DNA of 49,485 bases from Alphaproteobacteria bacterium (GCA_020846275.1 JADLEG010000058.1:1-49485), one strand, 5' to 3'. Positions 23,707 through 31,442 are shown, counted from the stretch's first letter. The notes: generated by a model not told the origin, from the sequence alone. Numbers and translations: made by a program.

Positions 23707-24480
23707 GTGGGGGCCTTGAACGATCAGGAACTTGTTGCCGCGATCGCCGCCGGCAAGCGACTGGGAGCAGAGGACGCGCTGCCGCCCGGCTATCGCGGAG
23801 AACTGCTGCGGCTGATGGCCGTATTCGTGGATTCCGAGCTGGCCGGGGCCGCCGGGTTCACCCCCTTCATCAACCACGCGCCCGGCCTGCGGCCGCGCGC
23901 CGTCGCCGCCCGTATCGTCAGCGAGAAGTTCGGCCATGCCGAGCGCGTGCTTTCGCTGATGAAGCGCTTCGGCGTCGATCCCGGGCTTTATGTGCGCTCG
24001 CATTCCTGGGAGGCGCGGCTCGACCGCTTCCTCGACCTGGGCAACCGCCGCGTCGGCGGCGACAAGCGACTGAACGTGTTCCACTACCCGATTGAAGGCT
24101 GGCTGGACGCGATCGCGCTGAACTTCCTCATGGGCACGGCATCCGCCGTGCAGCTCGGCGAACTGACCAAGTGCTCGTATGCGCCGCTGGCCGACGCGAT
24201 GGCCGAGATCGTCCCGCGCGAGGAGGAGCATGCGCGGCTGGGCGAGACGGCGATGCGGCATTTGATCGACCAGCATCGCCCGGCGGTCGATGCGCAGCTC
24301 GCCGTTGCCTATTGGTTCCCGCGGGTGACCGCCACGTTCGGGCGCGTCGATTCCGATCGCTTCGATCTTTATCGCCGCTACGGGCTGCGGCAACGTCCGA
24401 ACGCCGCGATGCTGCGCCAGTGGCACGGCGATGTCGTGCAGCGGCTCGGCCGGCTGGGGCTGGCGGCGCCGCCGGGATAA
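23707..24480 (+). CDS. Ferritin-like diiron protein of the PaaA/PaaC family
   Basis: 257-residue helical-bundle protein related to phenylacetyl-CoA epoxidase subunits PaaA/PaaC. Possible diiron ligands are present: Glu in FVDSELAGAAGF, EKFGHAERVL (Glu and His), and the second pair in QLGELTKCSY and PREEEHARLGE. This suggests a metal-binding, PaaA-like subunit rather than a metal-free structural one. GTG 23707 is taken as start because AGGGAGCGG directly precedes it; a TTG three codons on is the alternative. It leads a run with paaG, paaI and paaK (29 bases to paaG). The full epoxidase set paaABCDE is not here. Confidence 0.75.
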   Translation: MGALNDQELVAAIAAGKRLGAEDALPPGYRGELLRLMAVFVDSELAGAAGFTPFINHAPGLRPRAVAARIVSEKFGHAERVLSLMKRFGVDPGLYVRSHSWEARLDRFLDLGNRRVGGDKRLNVFHYPIEGWLDAIALNFLMGTASAVQLGELTKCSYAPLADAMAEIVPREEEHARLGETAMRHLIDQHRPAVDAQLAVAYWFPRVTATFGRVDSDRFDLYRRYGLRQRPNAAMLRQWHGDVVQRLGRLGLAAPPG

Positions 24481-24509
24481 GGGCTGTCGGGAAAGGGACG
24501 CTGCAACGA

Positions 24510-25301
24510 ATGTCCTACAACACGATCCTGTTCGCGGCGGAGGGCGCGGTCGCGACCATCACGCTCAACCGCCCGGACAAGCTCAACAGCTTCACCGCCG
24601 AGATGCACCGCGAGCTGCGCGACGCTGTCGGGCGCGTGCGCGACGGCGGCACGGCGCGCTGCCTTCTCCTGACCGGCGCCGGTCGCGGGTTCTGCGCGGG
24701 GCAGGACCTGAGCGACCGGGTGATGGGCGAGGGCGCGGCGGCGCCCGACCTCGGACACACGCTGGCCACGCTCTACAACCCATTGGTGATGAGCCTGCGG
24801 GCGCTGCCGCTGCCGGTGGTCTGCGCGGTGAACGGCGTGGCGGCGGGTGCCGGCGCAAACCTGGCGCTGGGCTGCGACATCGTGTTGGCGGCGCGCTCGG
24901 CCAGCTTCATCGAGGCCTTCTGCCGCCTGGGCCTGGTGCCGGATGCCGGCGGCACGTATCTGTTGCCGCGGCTCGCCGGTACGGCTCGCGCCATGGGTTT
25001 GGCCATGCTGGGCGACAAGCTCTCGGCCGAACAGGCGGCCGACTGGGGCCTGATCTGGAAGGTGGTGGACGACGCCAAGCTGATGGACGAGGCTGCGACG
25101 TTGGCGCGGCACCTGGCGACGCAGCCCACCAAGGGGTTGGCGCTGATCAAGCAGGCGATCCATGCCTCGCCGGGCAACTCGCTCGAACAGCAGCTCGCGC
25201 TCGAATCGACCCTGCAGCGCGAAGCCGGGCGCAGCAACGACTATCGCGAGGGCGTGGCCGCCTTCATGGGCAAGCGGCCGCCCAAGTTCACGGGCAGCTG
25301 A
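24510..25301 (+). CDS. paaG: Enoyl-CoA hydratase/isomerase, PaaG type
   Basis: 263-residue crotonase-fold enzyme best matching PaaG, which isomerises ring-1,2-epoxyphenylacetyl-CoA to the oxepin form. Seen: ATITLNRPDKLNSFT, the CoA oxyanion motif GRGFCAGQDLSDR, typical of PaaG, NGVAAGAGANLALGCD, and LGLVPDAGGTYLLPRL carrying the catalytic aspartate. The C-terminus EGVAAFMGKRPPKFTG is usual. Its stop overlaps the paaI start by one base (TGATG). A generic enoyl-CoA hydratase is the alternative, but the neighbours support the PAA pathway. Confidence 0.87.
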   Translation: MSYNTILFAAEGAVATITLNRPDKLNSFTAEMHRELRDAVGRVRDGGTARCLLLTGAGRGFCAGQDLSDRVMGEGAAAPDLGHTLATLYNPLVMSLRALPLPVVCAVNGVAAGAGANLALGCDIVLAARSASFIEAFCRLGLVPDAGGTYLLPRLAGTARAMGLAMLGDKLSAEQAADWGLIWKVVDDAKLMDEAATLARHLATQPTKGLALIKQAIHASPGNSLEQQLALESTLQREAGRSNDYREGVAAFMGKRPPKFTGS

Positions 25302-25750
25302 TGGCCGATCGCGCCCGCGCCCAGCGCATCGCCGATGCCGTGGGGCGCGGCATGTACGCGCGCGACCATGCCGCGCAGATGCTCGGCATCACGCTGGTGG
25401 AGATCGGGCCGGGCCGCGCGCGCATGACGATGGCGGTGCGGCCGGACATGGTGAACGGGCACGACATCTGCCACGGCGGGCTGACCTTCACCCTTGCCGA
25501 TACCGCCTTCGCCTATGCCTGCAATGCCTACAACCACCCGGCCGTGGCGGCGAGCTGCAACATCGTCTTCACCGCGCCGGCCAAGCGCGGCGACACGCTG
25601 ACGGCCGTCGCGGAGGAGAAGTCCCAGGCCGGGCGCAGCGGCGTCTACGACATTGCGGTCAGCGACCAGAACGGACGCACGGTCGCGCTGTTCCGCGGCC
25701 ATTCGCGACGCCTCGACGGCAAGGTCGTGGAGGATGCGGAGACGATGTGA
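25301..25750 (+). CDS. paaI: Hydroxyphenylacetyl-CoA thioesterase PaaI
   Basis: 149-residue hotdog-fold thioesterase of the PaaI type, thought to rescue CoA from stalled ring-hydroxylated phenylacetyl-CoA products. Seen: DHAAQMLGITLVEIGPGRAR, VNGHDICHGGLTFTLADTAF, which is the PaaI signature with catalytic Asp, and ASCNIVFTAPAKRGDTLTA. The start is coupled to paaG by a one-base overlap. A cluster of dispersed repeats separates it from paaK. Confidence 0.92.
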   Translation: MADRARAQRIADAVGRGMYARDHAAQMLGITLVEIGPGRARMTMAVRPDMVNGHDICHGGLTFTLADTAFAYACNAYNHPAVAASCNIVFTAPAKRGDTLTAVAEEKSQAGRSGVYDIAVSDQNGRTVALFRGHSRRLDGKVVEDAETM

Positions 25751-25760
25751 CCGGCACGTC

Positions 25761-25878
25761 GTCCTTCGACAGGCCCAGGAAAACACCCTTCGACAAGCTC
25801 AGGGTGAGGGGAGAAAAAGATGTCCTCATCCTGAGCTTGTCGAAGGATGAGCTTGTCGAAGGATGAGCTTGTCGAAGA
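25761..25878. repeat. Dispersed repeat family C, copy 1, with 16-bp tandem units
   Basis: Inverted arms CTTCGACAAGCTCAGG and CCTGAGCTTGTCGAAG, followed by the 16-base unit GAGCTTGTCGAAGGAT repeated nearly three times (25833-25848, 25849-25864, 25865-25878 partial). It lies between paaI and paaK and would form strong RNA structure inside the transcript. Other copies are at 27230-27291 and 35633-35659. Confidence 0.88.
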
Positions 25879-25922
25879 ACGCGGGCGCGGGCCCAACACC
25901 GCGTGGAAGGGAGGAAAAGGGC

Positions 25923-27221
25923 ATGGCCAACAAGCCCTATGACCGCATCGAGGTCGCCAGCCGCGACGAGATCGGCGCGCTGCAGCTGGACCGGTTGAAA
26001 TGGTCGCTGCGGCACGCCTACGACAACGTCGCGCACTATCGGCAGAAATTCGACAAGGCGGGGGTGCGCCCGGACGACCTGAAGACGCTGGCCGACCTGG
26101 CGCGGTTTCCCTTCACCACCAAGGAAGATCTGCGCCAGACCTATCCCTTCGGCATGTTCGCGGTGCCGCGCGACCGCGTCGTGCGCGTGCATGCCTCCTC
26201 GGGCACGACCGGCAAGCCGACGGTCGTCGGCTATACCGCGAAGGACATCGACAACTGGGCTTCGCTGGTCGCGCGCTCGATCCATGCCTCGGGCGGCCGT
26301 CCGGGCGACATCATCCACGTGGCCTATGGCTACGGCCTGTTCACCGGCGGCCTCGGTGCGCATTACGGCGGCGAGCGGCTGGGCTGCACCGTGATCCCCA
26401 TGTCGGGCGGCATGACCGAGCGCCAGGTCCAGCTCATCCGCGATTTCCGTCCGGACATCATCATGGTCACGCCCTCCTACATGCTGGCGATCGTCGACGA
26501 GATGGAGCGCCAGGGCATGAATCCGCGCGACTGCTCCTTGCGCATCGGCATCCACGGCGCCGAGCCATGGACCCAGGCGATGCGCCAGGAGATCGAGGCG
26601 CGCGCCGGTATGGATGCCGTCGACATCTATGGGCTCAGCGAGGTGATGGGACCGGGCGTGGCCAATGAATGCGTCGAGGCCAAGGACGGGCCGGTGATCT
26701 GGGAGGACCATTTCTATCCCGAGATCATCGACCCCGCGACGGGCGCGGCGGTGCCGGACGGCCGGTTCGGCGAGATGGTGTTCACGACGCTGACCAAGGA
26801 GGCGCTGCCCGTCATCCGCTACCGAACGCGCGACCTGACGCGCTTGCTGCCCGGCACGGCGCGCAGCATGCGGCGCTTCGACCGCATCACCGGGCGCAGC
26901 GACGACATGCTGATCATCCGCGGCGTGAACCTGTTTCCCAGCCAGATCGAAGAGCTGATCCTGAAGGATCGGCGCCTGGCGCCGCACTACGTGCTGGAGG
27001 TCCGGCGCGAGGACCGGCTCGACACGCTGACGGTGGTGGTCGAGCCGCGCGCCGACCTTGCCGGCGACGCGGACGCCGGGCGCGAGGCCGCCCAGCGCCT
27101 GGCGCGCGACATCAAATCGTCGATCGGCGTCACCGCCGCGGTCACCGTGGCCGAGGTCGGCAAGATCGAACGGTCGATCGGCAAGGCCAGGCGCGTGATC
27201 GACCTGCGGCCGAAGGGGTAG
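25923..27221 (+). CDS. paaK: Phenylacetate-CoA ligase PaaK
   Basis: 432-residue adenylate-forming ligase converting phenylacetate, CoA and ATP to phenylacetyl-CoA, first step of the PAA pathway. Seen: RFPFTTKEDLRQTYPFGMFA, the ATP motif ASSGTTGKPTVVGYT (near 97-111), YGYGLFTGGLGAHYG, DIYGLSEVMGPGVANEC, and TGRSDDMLIIRGVNLFPSQIE in the C-terminal lid. The C-terminal EVGKIERSIGKARRVIDLR contains the conserved lysine region. ATG 25923 follows GGGAGGAAAAGGGC. It is complete and of normal length. Confidence 0.95.
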   Translation: MANKPYDRIEVASRDEIGALQLDRLKWSLRHAYDNVAHYRQKFDKAGVRPDDLKTLADLARFPFTTKEDLRQTYPFGMFAVPRDRVVRVHASSGTTGKPTVVGYTAKDIDNWASLVARSIHASGGRPGDIIHVAYGYGLFTGGLGAHYGGERLGCTVIPMSGGMTERQVQLIRDFRPDIIMVTPSYMLAIVDEMERQGMNPRDCSLRIGIHGAEPWTQAMRQEIEARAGMDAVDIYGLSEVMGPGVANECVEAKDGPVIWEDHFYPEIIDPATGAAVPDGRFGEMVFTTLTKEALPVIRYRTRDLTRLLPGTARSMRRFDRITGRSDDMLIIRGVNLFPSQIEELILKDRRLAPHYVLEVRREDRLDTLTVVVEPRADLAGDADAGREAAQRLARDIKSSIGVTAAVTVAEVGKIERSIGKARRVIDLRPKG

Positions 27222-27229
27222 GGGAAGCG

Positions 27230-27291
27230 TCCTTCGACAAGCTCAGGACGAGGGCCAAAAAGAGACTCCTCATCCTGAGCCCGTCGAAGGA
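27230..27291. repeat. Dispersed repeat family C, copy 2
   Basis: Inverted repeat TCCTTCGACAAGCTCAGGA (27230-27248) against TCCTGAGCCCGTCGAAGGA (27273-27291). It lies between the convergent genes paaK and the DedA gene and could act as a terminator for both. Confidence 0.88.
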
Positions 27292-27309
27292 TGAGCCTCG
27301 CCACAAGAG

Positions 27310-27942
27310 CTAGGCCGCGCGGTCGCGTTCCTCGCGCTCGCGATCCTCGGCCAGCTTCTTGCGCAGCAGCGCCGCTTCGCGCTGCTGCAGGCGCTTGTGC
27401 ATGATGACGACGCCCGAGACGATCGCCAGGAAGATGCCGAGCATGATCAGGCCGAAGCTCTCGGCCAGGTCGCCCAGCAGCGCCGAAAAGGCCTTGCCGA
27501 GAATGTAGCCGCTGCCGGCGAAGGTGCAGGCCCATACGCCGGCGGCGATGAAATTGAGCACCAGGAAGCGCCCCCAGGACAGGCCGCTCAATCCCATCGC
27601 GAAGGAGCTGACGTTGCGGATGCCGTAGATGAAACGGAAGCTCAGGATGAACCAGGTGTTGTACTTGCGCAGGAAACCGAGCGCGACGTCCACCGGCGGA
27701 CGGTAGCGCGGGAAGCGGTCCACCAGCTTCGGCCCCCAGGTGCGGCCGACGAAGAAATAGAACTGGTCGCCCGCGAAGCTGCCGGCCCAGGCCGCCGCGA
27801 TCAGGCAATAGAGATTGAGCAGGCCCTGCTGCGCCGCGGCGCCGGCAAAGATCACGAACGTCTCGCCTTCCAGGAAGGTGAGCACGAAGGTGATCGGATA
27901 GAACCACGCACCGTACTCGGCGATGAGTTGATTGACGTCCAC
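27310..27942 (-). CDS. DedA family inner-membrane protein
   Basis: 210-residue DedA/VTT-domain membrane protein; members act in lipid flipping (undecaprenyl phosphate, phosphatidylethanolamine) and envelope homeostasis. Seen: TFLEGETFVIFAGAAAQQGL with the conserved acidic residue, WAGSFAGDQFYFFVGRTWG, KYNTWFILSFRFIYGIRN, the GRFLVLNFIAAGVWACTF motif, and a charged C-terminal tail ending LLRKKLAEDREREERDRAA. GTG 27942 gives the usual N-terminus; the frame continues to an ATG at 28026, which would add 28 residues of non-conserved sequence. Neither start has a good SD. The neighbours do not suggest a specific role. Confidence 0.85.
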   Translation of the reverse strand: MDVNQLIAEYGAWFYPITFVLTFLEGETFVIFAGAAAQQGLLNLYCLIAAAWAGSFAGDQFYFFVGRTWGPKLVDRFPRYRPPVDVALGFLRKYNTWFILSFRFIYGIRNVSSFAMGLSGLSWGRFLVLNFIAAGVWACTFAGSGYILGKAFSALLGDLAESFGLIMLGIFLAIVSGVVIMHKRLQQREAALLRKKLAEDREREERDRAA

Positions 27943-28061
27943 GTCCGGCCCGATTTCTTGTTGTGAGCGTCCCTGCGCTGGCGCCGGCGTAGTGTGACCG
28001 GACCGGCTTGAAGAAAACGATAACATGGCAGAGCGAGGCGGCAATAACTTAATTGTGTCAA

Positions 28062-28505
28062 CTATTTAATCTTTGCCGGCCCTTTCAGTTCAATGACATT
28101 GCCTTCCGGATCGGCAATGTAGACCGATGGTCCCTCGCCCTTGGCGCCGAAGCGGCTCTGCGGCTCGCCCATCGCGATCTTGTGCCGCGCGAGATGCGCC
28201 CGCAGGGCGTCGGCGTCGAAACGCTCCAGCCGCAGGGCCAGGTGGTCCATGTTGCGCCGGCCCTTTTTCAGGGGCGCCGCCCCGCCCATGCGGCCAAGCG
28301 GGCCCTTCAGGTCGACCAGATCGATCATCGAGCTGCCCGCGCGGAGATGCACCAGACCCAGCTTGGGCCGGCGGCGGACGACCGCGCAGCCCAGCACCTG
28401 GCGGTAGAAGCGGATGACGCGGGCCGGGTCGCGCACGCGCAGCACCACGTGGTCGAGCTGCGCGATCCTGACCGGGTTCCTTTCCGCGTTCGCCCGCGCC
28501 ATCAT
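28062..28505 (-). CDS. VOC (glyoxalase/dioxygenase fold) family protein
   Basis: 147-residue vicinal-oxygen-chelate protein. Seen: AQLDHVVLRVRDPARVIRFY with the first metal histidine, MDHLALRLERFDADALRAHL with the second, and DPEGNVIELKGP with the metal glutamate, so the metal site is complete. Function could be lyase, dioxygenase or resistance; the substrate is unknown. Two ATGs (28505 and 28502) are possible; the first gives an ATGA overlap with the upstream gene. Last of a three-gene operon behind a PaaA-family protein. Confidence 0.85.
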   Translation of the reverse strand: MMARANAERNPVRIAQLDHVVLRVRDPARVIRFYRQVLGCAVVRRRPKLGLVHLRAGSSMIDLVDLKGPLGRMGGAAPLKKGRRNMDHLALRLERFDADALRAHLARHKIAMGEPQSRFGAKGEGPSVYIADPEGNVIELKGPAKIK

Positions 28506-28924
28506 CCGCCGTCCTTCGGCAGCAGCGTATCGAGCTGCTCTCGCGCGCGCCCGAACTCCATCACCGCGTCCTCGTAGGCATCGCGCGCGATCGCGTAGCG
28601 CTCGACCAGCTCCGGCGCGATGCCGCTCTGGTGCAGGTCCGCATGGGCCTGCTTGCAGGCGTCCAGCAATTCGTCGGCGACGAGGCGGCGGCGCATGTAG
28701 ACCCGCGCGGCCTCCTGCTGGCGCGGCGAAAGCTGTTCGAAGCCCGTGACCCAGGGCCGGCCCCTGGTCGCGAAATCCCCCTGCAGCAGCTTCCACATCC
28801 CGGGCCAGTCGCGCTCGAGCCCGCCGCGGTCCAGGCGATAGCCGTAGCGCGCCAGGATGCCGTGGCGTTCCTCGACCAGGGGATCGGGAAAGCGCGGCGC
28901 GGCCGCGGCCACGCCCCGGCTCAT
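28502..28924 (-). CDS. Protein of unknown function in PaaA-like operon
   Basis: 140-residue protein I do not recognise. It is charged and predicted mainly helical: LVEERHGILARYGYRLDRGG, then RGRPWVTGFEQLSPRQQEAA and a long helix RRRLVADELLDACKQAHADL, ending in ELVERYAIARDAYEDAVMEF. No cysteines suitable for a metal site apart from one in DACKQ. Its start and stop overlap the flanking genes by ATGA, so it is translated with the PaaA-family protein and the VOC protein. A small accessory subunit of a PaaA-like complex is conceivable but unsupported. Confidence 0.75.
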   Translation of the reverse strand: MSRGVAAAAPRFPDPLVEERHGILARYGYRLDRGGLERDWPGMWKLLQGDFATRGRPWVTGFEQLSPRQQEAARVYMRRRLVADELLDACKQAHADLHQSGIAPELVERYAIARDAYEDAVMEFGRAREQLDTLLPKDGG

Positions 28925-29730
28925 TCCGCCGCGACCGGGTTGTCCATCGCGTAGCCCACGCGCATGTCGTAGTCCGGCTGCACGTCGCGGGGCATCTCCA
29001 GCCCCACCTCCTTCAGCCGCGCCTCGACCAGCTCCATGTATTCGGCCTGCAACTCCTCGGGCTTGCGTACCTTGATGCCGTATTCGTAGTAGATGTCGAA
29101 CATCTGCGACTTCTTGTCGCCGGTCGACGGCCGCCCGTAGAAGCCCAGGCCCATGCGCATGAATTTCGGCACGCGCGACTGCATGTCCGCGCGCATCGCC
29201 TCGCCGCCGAACTCGATGCAGCGCTTCGACGCCCACACGCCGAAGGCCAGATGACCGTGCTCCTCCTTGTGGATGCGCACGTTGACGCGCGCCCACGGCA
29301 GGTACGAGCATTCGCGGTACTGGCCCAGGAAGGCCACGGCGGCCGGCGTCACGACGGTCGAGAACAGCCCGACATCGGCCCAGTCGTGGAACATCGGCGA
29401 CCAGTTCTCGCGCCGGAATCCGTTGATGACGTTGACCTTCTTGGGATCGGGATTGTCCGGATGCTCGACCAGCTCGCGCAGCCGCGCATCCACGTTCACG
29501 CCCAGCTCCGCCATCAGGCTCCAGACGTAGTAGGCATGGCCGAATTCCTCCATCACCTTCTTGGACAGGCGATAGGCTTCCTCGGGCCGCGGCGCGTACT
29601 GCATGTTCTCGGCCACGCGCTGGCCGCCGGCGTATTCGGAATCGGCCTGGAAGGCCATCAGGTTGAGCAGCGCTTTCTTGTAGTCCTCGGGCAGCGCATC
29701 GCCCTTGTCGTAGGTCTTGTACTTCGCCAT
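28921..29730 (-). CDS. PaaA-family (phenylacetic acid catabolic) diiron protein
   Basis: 269-residue ferritin-like protein of the phenylacetic acid catabolic (PaaA/PaaC) family. Likely iron ligands: Glu in FQADSEYAGGQRVAE, Glu and His in VMEEFGHAYYVW, Glu in QYRECSYLPWARV, and Glu and His in IHKEEHGHLAFGVW. The motifs resemble those of PaaA more than PaaC, but it is shorter than typical PaaA (about 310 aa). ATG 29730 with GGAGGATCCC is chosen; an upstream extension of 27 codons lacks support. It heads an operon with an unknown 140-aa protein and a VOC protein, and no PaaB, PaaC, PaaD or PaaE gene adjoins. Confidence 0.8.
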   Translation of the reverse strand: MAKYKTYDKGDALPEDYKKALLNLMAFQADSEYAGGQRVAENMQYAPRPEEAYRLSKKVMEEFGHAYYVWSLMAELGVNVDARLRELVEHPDNPDPKKVNVINGFRRENWSPMFHDWADVGLFSTVVTPAAVAFLGQYRECSYLPWARVNVRIHKEEHGHLAFGVWASKRCIEFGGEAMRADMQSRVPKFMRMGLGFYGRPSTGDKKSQMFDIYYEYGIKVRKPEELQAEYMELVEARLKEVGLEMPRDVQPDYDMRVGYAMDNPVAAE

Positions 29731-29833
29731 GGGATCCTCCCGGGCTTCGGCGCCCGCAGCATCGGGTCGGCGGATGTCCGCGATCATATCCCGACAGGGT
29801 TGCGGGGTCACCGTCCTTTGCTAAGCTGTCGGC

Positions 29834-31051
29834 ATGACTGACACTTCCAGCCAGACCATCGAGCGGCTGCCGATCTCGGTCCTGACCGGGTTCCTGGGCA
29901 GCGGCAAGACCACCTTGCTGCGCGAATTGCTGCAGCACCCCGGCATGAACAAGACCGCCGTCATCATCAACGAGTTCGGCGAGATCGGGCTCGACCACCT
30001 GCTGGTGGCCAAGGCCAGCGACGACATGGTGGTCTTGAGCAGCGGCTGCCTGTGCTGCACGGTGCGCAGCGACCTCGTCAACGCGCTGCGTGACATGTAC
30101 CTGAAGCGGGTGCGCGGCGAGGTGCCGGAATTCGACCGCGTGGTGGTCGAGACCACCGGTCTGGCCGACCCGGCGCCGGTGCTGCACACGCTGATGAACG
30201 ATCCGCTGGTCGCCGCGCGCTTCCGCCTGGACGGGGTGGTGACGACCGTCGATGCGGTCAACGGTGCGCGCCAGCTCGACGAGCATGCCGAGTCGATCAA
30301 GCAGGCGGCGGTCGCCGACCGGCTGCTGCTGACCAAGCAGGATATCGCGCGTGCCGACCAGGTGGAGGCGCTGAAGGCGCGGCTGCACCGGCTGAACCCG
30401 GGCGCGCCGGTCTTCGCCGTGTCGCACGGCCATATCGCGCCCGACCGGCTGTTCGATGCCGGGCTCTACGATCCCAAGACCAAGACATCCGACGTGCAGG
30501 CCTGGCTCAAGGCCGAATCCTACGACCAGCATGGCGCGCATGCGCCGCACCACGCAGCGGAGCACCACGGCCACGGGCATGATCACGACCATGCCCATAA
30601 TCATGGCGCCCATGATCACGGCGCCCATGATCACGGCGCCCATGATCACGGCGCCCACGATCACCACGGCCATGCGCATGACGCGCCGGATGTGAACCGT
30701 CACGACGACCGCATCCGCGCCTTCTGCTTCAACCACGATCAGCCGATCGTGTGGGAGGCGCTGGCGACCTGGGTCGACACGCTGCTGATGCGCCACGGCG
30801 TCGACGTGCTGCGGCTGAAGGGGATCGTCAACGTGGCGGGCGAGGACAAGCCGGTGGTGATCCACGGCGTGCAGCACGTCTTCCATCCGCCGGTCATGCT
30901 GGAAGCCTGGCCCAGCGACGATCGCCGCACCCGCCTGGTGGTGATCGCCCGCGATCTCGAGCCCGCGGTGGTGGAAAAGCTGTTCCACGCCGTCACCGGC
31001 GCGGTCGAGGCGCTGGCCCCGGGGGCGGAAGCCGGGGCCGAGCGCCTCTAG
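29834..31051 (+). CDS. CobW/COG0523 GTPase with histidine-rich loop (metal chaperone)
   Basis: 405-residue GTP-dependent metallochaperone of the COG0523 family. Seen: Walker A GFLGSGKTT (19-27), the metal motif C72-L-C-C75, VVVETTGLADPAPV (switch/Walker B), LLLTKQD in the place of the NKxD specificity motif, and a CobW C-terminal domain (RAFCFNHDQPIVWEALATWV). Between the domains lies a very histidine-rich segment (about 230-285) that includes (GAHDH)x4 at 258-277. Zinc delivery is the most common role for His-rich members; cobalt or nickel is possible. No Zur site was recognised upstream. ATG 29834 has only a weak SD. Confidence 0.9.
   Translation: MTDTSSQTIERLPISVLTGFLGSGKTTLLRELLQHPGMNKTAVIINEFGEIGLDHLLVAKASDDMVVLSSGCLCCTVRSDLVNALRDMYLKRVRGEVPEFDRVVVETTGLADPAPVLHTLMNDPLVAARFRLDGVVTTVDAVNGARQLDEHAESIKQAAVADRLLLTKQDIARADQVEALKARLHRLNPGAPVFAVSHGHIAPDRLFDAGLYDPKTKTSDVQAWLKAESYDQHGAHAPHHAAEHHGHGHDHDHAHNHGAHDHGAHDHGAHDHGAHDHHGHAHDAPDVNRHDDRIRAFCFNHDQPIVWEALATWVDTLLMRHGVDVLRLKGIVNVAGEDKPVVIHGVQHVFHPPVMLEAWPSDDRRTRLVVIARDLEPAVVEKLFHAVTGAVEALAPGAEAGAERL
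30605..30664 (+). repeat. 15-bp in-frame tandem repeat coding for GAHDH
   Basis: Four consecutive units of GGCGCCCATGATCAC at 30605-30619, 30620-30634 and 30635-30649 (identical) and 30650-30664 (one change, CAT to CAC). Each unit is five codons, so loss or gain of a unit keeps the reading frame and only alters the length of the metal-binding loop. Confidence 0.95.
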
Positions 31052-31117
31052 TGTCCCGATTCCGAAGTTCGTCGGTACTTGCGGCGAGCGCCGTGCGAAC
31101 TTCGGGTTCGGGCACTA
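31049..31117. repeat. Inverted repeat between convergent cobW-type and DUF1127 genes
   Basis: Left arm 31049-31071 (TAGTGTCCCGATTCCGAAG and four more bases) and right arm 31096-31117 (CGAACTTCGGGTTCGGGCAC and two more) pair with about three mismatches around a 24-base loop. The left arm begins with the TAG stop codon of the CobW-family gene. It could be a bidirectional terminator or a small mobile-repeat relic. Confidence 0.75.
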
Positions 31118-31130
31118 GCTGGGAAACCGC

Positions 31131-31355
31131 TCAGCGCGGCTTCGTGCCGTGGAAGCTCGGGCGCAACAGGTCGCCGCGCGTCAGCCCGATATCGTCCAGC
31201 ATCCGGTCATCCAGGGCCCAGGCGTCGTCGCTTTGCGGGCGCGGTTGCAGGGCCTGGAAGAGGATGCGGCCCAGTCCGCGCGCAGCCGCGCCAAGGCTGG
31301 ACGTCACGGGAGCCGCCGGAGGGGCGGGGTAGGCGTACTGACCGATCGTGTTCAT
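31131..31355 (-). CDS. DUF1127 (YjiS-like) small protein
   Basis: 74-residue protein. The C-terminal half DAWALDDRMLDDIGLTRGDL is the DUF1127 signature; the N-terminal half is proline/alanine-rich (YAYPAPPAAPVTSS). Short DUF1127 proteins can bind RNA in Alphaproteobacteria and affect RNA turnover and stress responses, but the function of this one is unknown. ATG 31355 has a strong SD (GGAAGGAGAGAACG). The promoter carries two near-identical operator repeats, so the gene is probably repressed by the divergent TetR protein. Confidence 0.88.
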   Translation of the reverse strand: MNTIGQYAYPAPPAAPVTSSLGAAARGLGRILFQALQPRPQSDDAWALDDRMLDDIGLTRGDLLRPSFHGTKPR

Positions 31356-31395
31356 CGTTCTCTCCTTCCAGCGCGATCGATGTGCTGGCATGAAC

Positions 31396-31413
31396 ATACC
31401 GAATGGTTTGTTT
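31396..31413. promoter_or_regulatory. TetR operator candidate 1
   Basis: ATACCGAATGGTTTGTTT; 15 of 18 bases equal operator 2, in the same orientation 24 bases away. It overlaps the expected transcription start region of the DUF1127 gene. Confidence 0.6.
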
Positions 31414-31414
31414 T

Positions 31415-31442
31415 ATTTAATACCGACTAGTCTGTTTGTCAA
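31415..31442 (-). promoter_or_regulatory. Promoter of the DUF1127 gene
   Basis: On the reverse strand a perfect TTGACA (31442-31437) and TTAAAT (31420-31415) are 16 bases apart. Operator 2 fills the spacer and operator 1 lies just downstream across the expected start of transcription, the classical layout of a repressed promoter. Confidence 0.6.
31420..31437. promoter_or_regulatory. TetR operator candidate 2
   Basis: ATACCGACTAGTCTGTTT, with the palindromic core GACTAGTC. It lies in the spacer of the DUF1127 promoter. Confidence 0.6.

Noticed and set aside
25832..25878. CRISPR-like array
   Set aside because: The 16-bp units are directly adjacent with no spacers and belong to a dispersed repeat family; no cas genes are present.
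28046..28073. Second CtrA-like site near the DedA and VOC genes
   Set aside because: Two TTAA half-sites are present but 13 bases apart, not seven.
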